Of a DNA stretch of 64,000 bases, positions 50,835 through 60,876 are shown piece by piece (positions within the stretch are counted from its first letter, which is position 1; the number at the start of each line of letters is the position of its first letter). Under the pieces are notes generated by a model. That model was not told the DNA's origin, made no database searches, and worked only from the letters and a program-made list of their open reading frames with translations. Both the position numbers and the translations under genes were made by a program. Location of the stretch: the NCBI GenBank assembly GCA_001936135.1, contig CP012820.1, positions 806,001 through 870,000 on the forward strand, given 5' to 3'. The DNA comes from Saccharomycopsis fibuligera x Saccharomycopsis cf. fibuligera. Its lineage: Eukaryota > Ascomycota > Saccharomycetes > Ascoideales > Saccharomycopsidaceae.

Positions 50835-53800
50835 ACTGAAAAGGCGTGCTAGGATCAAAGGTTGCTGTGCTTTGCAATATTTCGTTTGAGTGCGGCGTGT
50901 ACTTGTCGGTTTATAGTGTCAACTTGTTCTTGCTATCTTTATTATTGTTTTTGATTTTATTTTTGTTTTTGTTTTTGATTTTATTTTTGTTTTGTTTTAT
51001 TTTTCGCTCGCCGTCAATCGAGTATCGTGACCTAGATCTTCGGCGGACGTCGGCAGCAACTATATTTAGTTAAAGTTTGATATTAAATATCCACTTACCG
51101 TATTTGCTAATTGAAGGCGCATTAACCCTGTTTCTGTTTTGTGGCAGGCAAATGTTTAATCTTTATTTCAAACACAAAAAAATTTTTTTTTCTTCCTGAT
51201 TTTGGGGCCTTCACAAACACCGAATTCGTGTGTAGTATAAGTTATATGTCTCTTACATTCTAGCTCAAGCATTGCTCTATGTTATTGCATTGTTCTATGT
51301 TATTGTATTTGGCGAAAAGTTTATTGAGAAGTCTAGCTGTACTACACATATTGACGTCAGACAGACGCCAACATTAATGTTTTTTTATGTATTCAGCTCT
51401 GCATCTGAATTTTTTTTAGCTTGTTGAATTCAAAAATTACTTCCATTACTGTACCGTAGCTTTAATGCCATTTACAATTTGTTCTCATAAAGTATTACAG
51501 TCATACCTTGTTGTAAACGGCTCTATAAAATAGAAACTATAGAATAGAAACTATAGCTGCTTAGTGATTATCGGAGATGCTTGTTTGATATTGGGTCATC
51601 ATCTCGTGCGTGGAATAATACTGAAATACACATTAGGCTATAAAGGAAACCTGCTCGATCCATGTTCTGTACAGCTACGTTGCCGTAAGGTCTCCATCTA
51701 GAACACTATTTGAAATAGCTCAAGCAACCGCAGCATGTTTCATGATATATTGAGAGCCACAACGAATATATACAGAAAGCACGGATACCGACAAATACAA
51801 AGGCATATCAGTAATTACAGACTTAAGAATTTCAAAGTTATTGCAACTCTAATAGAGATTACAAACATACTAATTCAGCAAAAATTATCAAATTAAATTT
51901 CCCAAATATTGCTATATAATTTCAAGAGAGGATGTTCTTCAAGGAAAGCGATCGCCGATATTTTCCAGAACCATCACTCATAACCCAATGGCTTTAATTA
52001 TAGTCACTAAGGAACTCTCAAGATTTGATCTCCCTTGTCAGAAATCAACTGTTGCAAGTAAAATCTTAAAATTTTAAAGAGGCGATGTCTGCAAAGTAAA
52101 AATATTTAGGTATATTTAATATTGTAAACGTCTATAATTACAATTTGTATGACGCCAGAAAGCACTTCGTGAACTTTATGGCTATGCATTATATATCGGT
52201 TTCGTCTTCCCGATAAACGCACAGCCCAAAGTGATATGTCAATACTGAACTTTGAAATTTTTTTGGGACGCACATTGTCCGAAACTGGCTTTTAAAACAA
52301 GCCGAATAAATAATTTAAGATTTGGATTCTTTTCATTTCTGTGCAAGAACTTTGATTAAAAAGGTAAGCATGACGAGTTTGTTCTTCAAAAACGTGACGC
52401 AAAAACTTATAGTGCATAAACGACATTCAACTGTTCTTATACATGTATATGTGCATGATCGCCGCTATTTTTTTCACATGCCTCGAGGCGCAAGGTCAAA
52501 TATGTATGAACGTTATGCTATTGCAATTTTATTTTCTTTGTTCCGTGTGCTGCACTTTTTGGCTGTTCTGCATTAAGCACCGATCTAAGCAGTTTCAATT
52601 GTATTCAAATTGTTCCTGAAGATCGCTGCACTTCACTAAAAAACGTTTTATTCATAATTGATTCATTTCTTGCAATTTCTTGAATTTGTTGGACGAGCGA
52701 GCATAAGTTTAGTTAAAACATACCTGCACTGATCGAGGAAATCTGCAGCTTAAAGGGTGGTTTACCTCTTAGCTGAGAATTATGGTCGTAACCTGAAATT
52801 TCAGGACCGAAAATTATTACTAATTCTTCGAGAAATTAGTGAATACTTACGCGGTGTTGTTTATTCCACTAATTAGGTAATTATTTGCAAAATTTCAACA
52901 ATAACTACCACTAGATTTAAGTTAGATCACTATTGAAAAATTTTAGCGTAAGCCCGAAGTCTGAAGGCCATAAAGAAAAATATGAATACCTACTGCGTTC
53001 TTTCATTGGGAGCCAGACATAGATTCAAGCGAGAAACGTAGTTATGCCAATACTCTTCCAAGAAATTTCTGTACCTTTAACTGTTTTATATCTGTTAAAA
53101 TATAATTAGCATGCTATCCAGTTAACAGACGCACTCGCTGTTCCTTTTCTTTCATTCCTTATTTTTATCTCTTTTATTCACTTTCCTCCTTAAAACAGTG
53201 TAATTCTCATCACTCAAATTCGAAGCAAACTCATGAAAATCCTTGAGCAACACAACTTTATGCTACAAGTACAATTAACAACTTGAATATAGTGTGTTCA
53301 GGGGAGGAACAAATACAAAAAAAGAGCTCTGTTGAATAGTCAATATGTCATGCACTTTGGGCTAAAATCCACATTTGCTATTGTTGCTTCCAAACTGAAA
53401 GGAACTTAAGTTTCTTATTGCGTCTAATAACTTTTCCAGGCTGTTTCTCTTTTTGTCTATTTTTACGTTCTATTGTTGAATGTGCTGTGGGTAGATTTTA
53501 TTCCGGTAAACGTATACATTTGCTTGTCTGCAGTAAACATAACGCTTTTTCTCATAAGTATGAGAGTTTAGATGTAGATTCCCGCGAATGTTGTTATTGT
53601 TTGTAATTCCTTTGAAATGAGGAAACTTTATATGCTCCTGTAGGCTTTAATACATTCTATATTACCTACCCCTTAAAAAACTCTAGAGCATGACACTCAG
53701 CTATGTGTGTTATCGCGTTAACGACAGCTAGGAATGTAGTACCGGAGATTTTATTATCTTACCACGACACTTCCTGAAACTTGACAATTTAATCAGCAGT

Positions 53801-54371
53801 ATTCGCTGTTTACATAAATAATACACTGTTACTTGAGCACCCAATCAGTTTCACTACACAAGGTCCCCCAATAGCTTGTACGCTAATCAACACATTTACC
53901 AGTTAAAACAGTGGAAGACAGAACTGGAAATATTGTAGATTATAATGAGCTGCTGACTGTATATTTTACTATATCACTATATAACTAGGTGGCTTAGAAA
54001 ACAGATAAACATACAAGAGCTCATATGTATGCCTGGCATTTGTAAATTGACAACATTCACATATCAGTGTACCCTTTTTTTTTGTTTCTCGAAAGTATCA
54101 ATTTCTCTTTGTTATGTTAGATCTATGAAAGCCTAGTGACATTGGGCTGTTTATGTTTAAGGAATTTTTTTGCACTGTCGACTACACTTCAGAAATATTT
54201 TCAAAACTACCGACGAGTGTACCTACTGGAAGGAACCGTTATTTTTCTTGTAGATCAAAAACGGAAAAAAAAGTATTTCTGAAATCTTTAATCTCAATTA
54301 TTACGGCCAAATTGATTACAAATTGAAAAAATAAATGACCAGCATAAAGAAATCTAAATAGTAGTATTTCC
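50835..54371. other. 3.5-kb gene-free region between CIN2 and the AlkB gene
   Basis: Divergent spacing far larger than two promoters need. The longest frames (84 aa at 52322, 62 aa at 53418) lack ATG context or domains. Short direct repeats occur: CTATGTTATTG units at 51275-51304 and ATAGAAACTATAG units at 51530-51555. No tRNA, no long inverted repeat and no LTR is seen. AT-rich throughout. Confidence 0.6.
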
Positions 54372-55751
54372 ATGAATGATGAACAGATAAAAACCAGAAA
54401 TTTTGAAAAGCTACTGAGATTATACCCCCATTATGATAGACAAACACTATTCGAGATATTCAAAAGTTGCGACTATTCAGTAAGAGCCGTGAAATTACTA
54501 TTTAGTAATGATAGTGTCCACAGTAGCGTTTTTAGTCTGCGGAGCGACGATGAAAGCAATGCTAGTAAAACAACAAATAAACGACCAAGAAACAGTTCAA
54601 GTATTATTGGGGCAAAAAAAGCAGCAGTAAACTCTATAGAAAGCCATCCGAGCGTTGATACCACAAATATTGATGATGTAAAGAAGAAGAAGCCAAGAGC
54701 TACTCATAACAGCTTGGCTCTGCGAAAGTATCAAAGGTCTATTTATAATTTTTTACAGACGCCAAATCAAACAGGGAACTCGGATTTTGCAATAGCCACA
54801 AAAGATCATTATAAGCCTTCTAAAGTGCCATTACAAACCTCCTACACTAATGATTTATCAAACGAAACTTCTGCCAGCTCTTCTACTAAACGAAAATCAA
54901 GAACTGTTTATCTCAACTATGATGATATAGCTGATCACATATCCTATTTCACGTTTCATAAAAATTTTTTACCAGAAGATGTTGCGAATGAACTATTAGA
55001 ATATTTCTTACATGATACTGAAGGCTATATTAAGCGAGAATTTTTCGTGTTTGACAAAAAGGCACATACGGATCATTTGCAGTGCGCCTATTCTAGACTT
55101 AGTAATGCAACTTTTTATAATGGAGTCAAAGAAAAAACTAAAAAGTACAATGATATTTTGAAAAAAGTTGAAGATTTAGTTGCGAAAAAAGTAAACTTGG
55201 AAATTAGCAAAAGAAGAAGAATGAAAAATCAGTCCAAACTACCATGGGAAGGAAACTACTGTGTCATTAATAAATATGAATCAAAAGATCAAATTATTGA
55301 TTGGCACTCTGATAGACTCACATACATTGGGCCACACTGTATAATTGCTTCTCTCTCGTTGGGTGCAACCAGGCTGTTTTGTGTGCGAAATTATGCGAAA
55401 GGGGCAGCGGATCAAGAACAGATAACGTATAATATTGGACTAACGCATAATTCATTATCTATAATGCATGCAGGATTTCAAGAGCAGTATCAGCATAGTA
55501 TAAAAAGCAATTTGCATAACAATACTAATTACGAGGCACATAGTATTCTGGGGGAAACAAGAATCAATTTGACTTTTAGGAATCATTTAATGAAGCATGA
55601 AGAAGTAGAGACTTGTGACAAGTGTAATTGCAAAATGATGCTTAGAATCGCTACAAAAGGGAGCAATGTTGGGAAGTACATTTGGATTTGTACTGGTTCT
55701 ATACAAGGACAACAGTGTAATGGATTCAAATGGGCCAAGTACAATAGTTAA
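54372..55751 (+). CDS. CUE-AlkB-GRF protein: 2-oxoglutarate/Fe(II) dioxygenase, ALKBH2/3-like
   Basis: A 459-aa multidomain protein. Residues 8-46 (FEKLLRLYPHYDRQTLFEIFKSCDYSVRAVKLLF) look like a CUE ubiquitin-binding domain. A disordered, basic linker follows to about 175. The AlkB dioxygenase core (185-405) has the iron ligands H312 and D314 (WHSD) and H375 (QYQHSI), the 2-oxoglutarate motif RINLTFR (R397/R403), and YCVINKYESKDQIIDWHSDR, typical of ALKBH2/3 enzymes that repair alkylated bases. The C-terminus is a GRF zinc finger (C418/C420, C440, C449, GFKW), a single-strand nucleic-acid binder found in APE2 and TOP3A. All key residues are present. S. cerevisiae has no AlkB enzyme. Basis: motifs read by eye; RNA or DNA as substrate is open. 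Confidence 0.88.
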   Translation: MNDEQIKTRNFEKLLRLYPHYDRQTLFEIFKSCDYSVRAVKLLFSNDSVHSSVFSLRSDDESNASKTTNKRPRNSSSIIGAKKAAVNSIESHPSVDTTNIDDVKKKKPRATHNSLALRKYQRSIYNFLQTPNQTGNSDFAIATKDHYKPSKVPLQTSYTNDLSNETSASSSTKRKSRTVYLNYDDIADHISYFTFHKNFLPEDVANELLEYFLHDTEGYIKREFFVFDKKAHTDHLQCAYSRLSNATFYNGVKEKTKKYNDILKKVEDLVAKKVNLEISKRRRMKNQSKLPWEGNYCVINKYESKDQIIDWHSDRLTYIGPHCIIASLSLGATRLFCVRNYAKGAADQEQITYNIGLTHNSLSIMHAGFQEQYQHSIKSNLHNNTNYEAHSILGETRINLTFRNHLMKHEEVETCDKCNCKMMLRIATKGSNVGKYIWICTGSIQGQQCNGFKWAKYNS

Positions 55752-56250
55752 TGCTTTTGCTTTTGTTGAGTGGTAGATGTTTTGTTTTCTTTGGTTAAAT
55801 CTGTTGAGAGTATATTCTGCAAGCTTGGTTTTAGATGCTGGCCCAACATGAGAAAACGGAGAATGGCAACCCCGTACAGTACACATTCAAAGTTGAATAT
55901 ATGTCCGATCATAGTTGCCTTTGCGCCCCAGGTTGAATCTTTGGAGACTGTTTTCATTGTATAGCTGTAACGTACGATAGTAGTAGATTTCTTAATGTTG
56001 ATAATTTTACGAGGTAATAGAATTTGTAAGTGTTTATAAAGTATTCAACCAAACTATGTCGCTTTTATCCTATCATCAGGACTAAGAAAGAACAAGGTAT
56101 TCATATGTGTATATAAGTCGTAAAGTAGTGTCATAATGAGCCAAAAATATAACTTGAAAATCATAGGTAGATAAAAGACAAAAAAGAAAAAAAAAAAGAA
56201 ATTGACAAAAAAGAGCAAGTTGTTATAATGCGAAACTAAAAATGCAATAA
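55752..56250. other. Convergent intergenic region
   Basis: About 500 bp between the AlkB gene and a minus-strand small gene. Nothing recognised apart from A-rich sequence near 56180-56200. Confidence 0.5.
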
Positions 56251-56631
56251 TTAATTAATGTATTGGTAATCGAAGCCGTTAAACTCTTTATAGGTCTTAT
56301 TTACCTCTCTAGCAGCTTTATCTAATGCAGAATTAACTTTTTGGTACTTCTCAACTTCAAAGTCCTCATCGCCAGTGTATTCAAGGTTCATGTTTCTCAA
56401 TTCCTTGATTTCCTTCTTGACTTTTTCCAATTTGGAATAGTAGTCATGGTAGTTTTTCCAGTACATAGTAGCGGCCATTTCTTTGTCAACTTGTTGTTCC
56501 ATGTCAAAACTGTCGACCGAAATTCCTTCATCTCTAGTAGATGCGATTTTAGATAATTCTTCACTCATGGTAGAAATTTTGGACAATTTGGTTTCCATAT
56601 CATCAACTTTGACAATGTCTTGAATGCTCAT
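56251..56631 (-). CDS. Small acidic coiled-coil protein of unknown function
   Basis: A 126-aa protein with ATG at 56631 and an A-rich leader. It is helical nearly throughout: heptad-like MSIQDIVKVDDMETKLSKISTMSEELSKIAS (1-31) and YYSKLEKVKKEIKELRNMN (about 64-83), with MYWKNYHDYY in between. It ends NKTYKEFNGFDYQYIN. It has no membrane span or signal peptide. Such small helical proteins are typical of multi-subunit assemblies (kinetochore, tethering or BLOC-type), but I do not recognise the family. Codon choice looks like that of an expressed gene and the open frame ends cleanly, so I think it is real. Confidence 0.72.
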   Translation of the reverse strand: MSIQDIVKVDDMETKLSKISTMSEELSKIASTRDEGISVDSFDMEQQVDKEMAATMYWKNYHDYYSKLEKVKKEIKELRNMNLEYTGDEDFEVEKYQKVNSALDKAAREVNKTYKEFNGFDYQYIN

Positions 56632-57465
56632 TTTAAAAAAGGTAATAGAGGTTATGGTGGTTATAGTAAAAATATATCAAACAATTGGGGGTAAGGTTGA
56701 ATAAGGCAAATTCTTAATTGGTAGTAAGATAAGAAAAACAAGAAAAAAAATTTAGAAGATTTGAAGAGAAAATAATGTCAATTGACGGGGCTTTTATAAT
56801 TTTACAGGACAAGGAGGGCAGGGGGAAAAATTAACAACATACTTTCACCCGTATACATCACTCACATATAAGATATCAGCAGAGTTAGTCATCATTTTTG
56901 CCATGGTTGTTATTGATGTTCGGGCAATGTATAAGTATATGCAGCCCTGGAAAATGCGGAGTACACCATAGTGCAGCTGTGGTGACTTTTGCTTGCAGCT
57001 GTCAAATCAGCGACACCAATTTTCGCTGCTTTATTTTTCTTTTTGTGCGCCCCTCCCCTCGAAATCAGGGTAACACACAGTCTCCACTGATATGCTGTTA
57101 CAATGCTTATATGTCTTTTGCTGAGCTTGAATTGAAGCCTTGGCGGAATTTCTTCTGCGATGATCACGAGACTTGTCACGAGATTTATCAAGCGCATCTA
57201 TTTGTGTATCGTTTTGGGGAAAAGATAAATAAAAATACTTATTCCTATATAGGAAAATTGTCAACAATAGACAAGCAAGCAGGCATCACAAAGTGCACAT
57301 TTTCATATATAATTTCTTGAGGTCTCCATCAATGCCAGATTGGTCTCGGGTGGAAAGACAGAGAGATACCTTCAACCAATTAAACACTCGTAATACCCAA
57401 CATTATACTATCGATTATTCGATTTACAAGTTAGATTTTACAAACATCAGCAAAAAATAGTCGTC
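56632..57465. other. Divergent promoter region, small coiled-coil gene and SPO12/BNS1
   Basis: About 830 bp. A frame of 140 codons at 56898-57320 is open, but its reverse strand is open too and neither resembles anything. I treat it as chance. Confidence 0.5.
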
Positions 57466-57934
57466 ATGTCTGCCGAAATCCAACCTTTGCACCAAAGAAA
57501 TATCGATAAGAATAACTTGCACAAAAAATTATTTGCTGAAGATAAATCGTAAGTGGTTCGTTAGCCGGATAGCTAGAACACTGAAAAAAAGTTTGCTTAG
57601 AACATTTACTAATAAAAAATGCAGAGATAGTAAAGGTTTCACCTCTCCAACTGACAATATGTTATCGCCATGTACTGAAAAACTCAAGAACCACAAGACT
57701 AGGTTTTTTGCTCAATCGAAGCCAACAAAGCTGAGCTTTGCTAGTTTTAGCGATAGACTTGCAGAAAGCACTAAACAAAATGACAAAAAAGAAGAACTGC
57801 AATGTTTTGCGCAGGAAAAAGATGAAAATAATGAGGATGAAGATTTCTTTAAAAAGACGAAGAAATGTACTACTGCGGATATTGATGTGGATGATGATGA
57901 GATCATGAAGAATATCTCTATGGATGATATATAA
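57466..57934 (+). CDS. SPO12: SPO12/BNS1-family mitotic-exit regulator, one intron
   Basis: Join 57466-57548 and 57625-57934 gives 130 aa. The signature FTSPTDNMLSPCTEKLKNHK matches FASPTDRLVSPCSLKLNEHK of S. cerevisiae Spo12. It is the conserved phosphorylated box through which Spo12/Bns1 act in the FEAR pathway that frees Cdc14 in anaphase. The tail is acidic (DIDVDDDEIMKNISMDDI). The intron (76 nt) has GTAAGT at 57549, TACTAAT about 57606-57612 and a GCAG acceptor ending 57624. Splicing adds the 27-residue N-terminus MSAEIQPLHQRNIDKNNLHK. BNS1 lies beside PHB2 in S. cerevisiae, so this is the BNS1 position of what is probably a single SPO12/BNS1 gene. Confidence 0.9.
57549..57624 (+). other. 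SPO12/BNS1 spliceosomal intron
   Basis: GTAAGT donor, TACTAAT branch and TGCAG acceptor. The joint falls within a Ser codon (TC|A) and keeps the downstream frame. Confidence 0.9.
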
Positions 57935-58512
57935 TAAAACCAGGAAAGGTATTCAACGAATGAACTCTTTTTTTTTTCGAAAAGGTGTTATGGTGGACTT
58001 TTTCCGGATTACAGTAACATTCTATCTGCAAAGGTGAACTGTACTATCTGGTGGCAGACACATTATTACTAAGGACATTATACTTATATTGTGCGAATTT
58101 ATATCGGGGATAGTTAGCTTTTTATAAAATCTTTTTATTTTTATACTTTTTGATTATTTGGACTCTTTTTTGCGTGTTTTCACTAATCTTTTTTTTTTTT
58201 TTTTTACTGTTTTTTTTTTTTTTCTATTATTACAGGATACTGGCCAGTATATAGATACCAATTTACATTTTTCTTATTTATGGGTTTCGAAGTCAGACAG
58301 TATAGATACACAAGATAGGATAAAAACAAAACAAGACAAAAAGACCTTAGGCAGAAAATCTGCTTTCTGGTGTATTATGAAGACAGATAATATAATAGCA
58401 TTTAATAAAATATGTACAAAGTTCGTGACTAAAAATAAATCATAATATGGAAAAAGAGGGCTAAATTTGAAGATATGACAAATGATCATTGAGAAAACTA
58501 ACGGGTAAGGCT
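57935..58512. other. Convergent intergenic region, T-rich
   Basis: 3' ends of SPO12/BNS1 (plus) and PHB2 (minus). T runs lie near 58190-58205 and 58210-58222. No gene. Confidence 0.55.
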
Positions 58513-59421
58513 TTATCTGGTGTCGCTAGCAGTATTCAACAACAAAGCTTCATTATCCAAAATAATTCTGTTTGGCGATCTGGCCAAAATAGAGGCTATC
58601 TCTCTAGCAGTGTCCAATCTCTTCAATTCAACGTAATCCTTAGATTTCTTAATAGCTTCACCAATTAATTGAGCAGATTTGGCTTCACCCTGAGCTTTAA
58701 CCACCATTTGTTGTTTTTCTTGTCTGGCTTTGTCAACGATAAAAGCTGCTCTTTGAGCATCTTGCTGTGCAATTTGCTTAGCTTCAACTGCATGCGTGAA
58801 CTCTGGAGAAAATGTCATATAAGTCAAAGACACATCATCCAATAAGATGTGGAATTTAGCTGATCTTCTAACCAAATTGTCACGTATCAATCTAGAAACT
58901 TTTTCTCTTTGAGTAATCAATTGAGAGGCATTAAACTGTGCTACAACCGATTTCAAAACCTCATTTATAATAGATGGTAATACTCTTTCATCATAATCAG
59001 TACCCAAAGTTCTGTAAATGGTTGGTAAATGAGGTACAGAAGGTTTAGACAAAACTCTGCAAGTAATATTTACCATTTGCAAATCTTTCGTACCAGTCAA
59101 ACTGGAAACATTTCTTGGTTTTGCTCTCACATCATAATCAATTGGTTTCTGCAAAAATGGAATAGCAATATGAGTACCTTCATTGTAGATGGTTGGTTGA
59201 ATACCACCAAGACGAGAATAGATGATTGCTCTATGACCACCTTCAACATTAAATAATGATGAATTGACAGCTACTATGCCCGCACCGAGCAATATTAATG
59301 ATGCTACTCCGGCAATTGGGGCTCTTGGTATTTTGCCGCCTCCTGGGGCACCACTTTGTTGCACTTGTCTGGCTCTTTCTCTTAACTGTCTAGCCAACTG
59401 ATCCCAATTTGGTCCATTCAT
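58513..59421 (-). CDS. PHB2: Prohibitin 2
   Basis: A 302-aa inner-membrane prohibitin. Phb2 assembles with Phb1 into ring complexes that stabilise membrane proteins and control m-AAA protease. The start is the ATG at 59421 (MNGPNWDQLARQLRERARQ); the frame extends upstream only with non-ATG codons. A membrane anchor lies at 34-54 (APIAGVASLILLGAGIVAVNS). The PHB/SPFH domain (57-215) includes FNVEGGHRAIIYSRLGGI, GTHIAIPFLQKPIDYDVRAKPRN and GTDYDERVLPSIINEVLKSVVAQFNASQLITQRE. A coiled coil (about 215-275, AKQIAQQDAQRAAFIVDKARQEKQQ) precedes the C-terminus. Length and all signatures are normal. Confidence 0.97.
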   Translation of the reverse strand: MNGPNWDQLARQLRERARQVQQSGAPGGGKIPRAPIAGVASLILLGAGIVAVNSSLFNVEGGHRAIIYSRLGGIQPTIYNEGTHIAIPFLQKPIDYDVRAKPRNVSSLTGTKDLQMVNITCRVLSKPSVPHLPTIYRTLGTDYDERVLPSIINEVLKSVVAQFNASQLITQREKVSRLIRDNLVRRSAKFHILLDDVSLTYMTFSPEFTHAVEAKQIAQQDAQRAAFIVDKARQEKQQMVVKAQGEAKSAQLIGEAIKKSKDYVELKRLDTAREIASILARSPNRIILDNEALLLNTASDTR

Positions 59422-59776
59422 TGTTGCGATTGTTGTAATTATTGTATTGTTTCGATTTTGCAAGGGGCTTCAATATGACCTATGGGTATTCGCCACAATT
59501 TTGTTTCCCTTTGTTCCTTTCTCCTTTTTTTTTCTAATTTTTTCCTGCCGTTGCAATTTGAATTTTTTTCTCTCTGTAAGCTTTGGGAAAGAGGAAATTT
59601 AAAAAAGTACACTTCACACGTGATTTTAATAGTAAATTTAGTTCTACAGTAGTAAATGCCTTAGTTTCTCAAACCACTTTCTCAACATGTTGCCACTTGA
59701 AAGAAAATATGCTAGGGCCAATAATTAATCAAAAGAGCCAATTGCCACTTAAATATCAGTATTGCTGTATCCAACG
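59422..59776. other. Divergent promoter region of PHB2 and NAS6
   Basis: About 355 bp between two divergent starts, the same arrangement as in S. cerevisiae. It contains two TTGCCACTT boxes near NAS6, listed separately. Confidence 0.6.
59690..59750 (-). promoter_or_regulatory. Two PACE-like boxes (AAGTGGCAA) upstream of NAS6
   Basis: TTGCCACTT at 59690-59698 and 59742-59750 reads AAGTGGCAA on the minus strand, one or two bases from the Rpn4-bound PACE element GGTGGCAAA of proteasome genes. They lie 26-87 bp before the NAS6 ATG. Function is inferred. CUG-clade Rpn4 may prefer a somewhat different sequence. Confidence 0.4.
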
Positions 59777-60565
59777 ATGTCTAACAATTCAGAAACAGAA
59801 AATAATTTTGCTCTACATGAAGCCGCAAGAGAACACAAAACGTTAACTGTGCGTGGTTTGATCAAGGAAAATCCCAAACTGGTGTTAAAGAGAGACTTAG
59901 ACGGTAGAGTTCCACTACATTGGGCAGTATCAGCCGGAGACAAAGAAATAGTGTCGATGCTTTTGAATCCATGGCATATTGTTGATGCAGAACAAAAAAC
60001 AGAAAACAAAAAAAAAATTAACAGGTTTGACATTGAGATTGATGAGCTTACAGATGATTCTGGATGGACGCCATTACACATCGCTGCCGCGTTGGGGGAT
60101 TTGGATATCTTGGAATTACTAGTCAGCAATGATCCTGAACCATCAATTAATCAACAAACAAATACTGGCCAAACAGTACTTCATTTGGCAGTTTCTAAAA
60201 ATTTGTACGAAACTACATTGTTCTTGCTCAAGCATGGGGCAAGTGCTCGTATAAGAGACAGAAAGGGTCAGTATCCACTTTTCAGAGCAGCATCGATTGG
60301 GTCAATTAAACTTGTTGATTTGCTTGTGAAGGAGGGAAACAGTCAACTTAACGCAAAAGATGCTTTTAATTGGACGGCAATGCACCATGCGTTAGCTGAG
60401 GGCCATGGTGATGTTGCTGTTGAGTTGGTGAAGCTTGGGGCTGATCCAAATGTTGAAGGAGATGGCCAGACCACGGTGCAGGTTAGTGTGGACCAAAAAG
60501 TTGAAGAGTATTTTAGACATCAACTTAAAGAACTTGGAGTGGAATTGCAGTCGCTTGAGAAATAA
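59777..60565 (+). CDS. NAS6: Nas6/gankyrin, ankyrin-repeat proteasome assembly chaperone
   Basis: A 262-aa ankyrin-repeat protein that binds the Rpt3 ATPase and guides assembly of the 19S regulatory particle. The start is the first ATG at 59777; earlier codons in the frame are non-ATG. Repeat signatures follow one another: ALHEAAREHKTLTVRGLI, GRVPLHWAVSAGDKEIVSMLL, GWTPLHIAAALGDLDILELLV, GQTVLHLAVSKNLYETTLFLL, GQYPLFRAASIGSIKLVDLLV and NWTAMHHALAEGHGDVAVELV. A charged insert (about 71-90, EQKTENKKK) lies between repeats 2 and 3. S. cerevisiae Nas6 has 228 aa with seven repeats. The head-to-head position with PHB2 repeats the S. cerevisiae order and supports orthology. Confidence 0.93.
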   Translation: MSNNSETENNFALHEAAREHKTLTVRGLIKENPKLVLKRDLDGRVPLHWAVSAGDKEIVSMLLNPWHIVDAEQKTENKKKINRFDIEIDELTDDSGWTPLHIAAALGDLDILELLVSNDPEPSINQQTNTGQTVLHLAVSKNLYETTLFLLKHGASARIRDRKGQYPLFRAASIGSIKLVDLLVKEGNSQLNAKDAFNWTAMHHALAEGHGDVAVELVKLGADPNVEGDGQTTVQVSVDQKVEEYFRHQLKELGVELQSLEK

Positions 60566-60876
60566 TGTGTTCAATTTTGTTACTGAATAATTTACGCCTT
60601 TGTTATCTGTTATTTCTGTCAGTTTTGCTCTATCAAAATTTGTTAGTTTCATTCCCTGAAAAGCAGTTATGAATTCACGATTATCTTAAAAGTTATTTGC
60701 TTTGTAGACTCCTAATGCTAAACTGAGCATGTATGATATAGCACTGTGTTACCGGAAAAAAAAGTTACTGCTCCGAATCCTGCAAAAATCAAAAAGTATC
60801 TTACATTCACATTTTATATTATAAAAATGAGCATTACATTAAAAAAATTGTATGTTTCAGGAACAAGTTAAGGAAA
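60566..60876. other. Convergent intergenic region NAS6-RPS0
   Basis: About 310 bp of AT-rich 3' UTR sequence. Nothing else seen. Confidence 0.5.

Noticed and set aside
52322-52576. 84-codon frame in the CIN2-AlkB gap
   Set aside because: Short, no plausible start context, no domain. Expected by chance in 3.5 kb.
56898-57320. 140-codon frame in the divergent promoter before SPO12/BNS1
   Set aside because: The opposite strand is also open over much of it, composition is mixed and no family is recognised.
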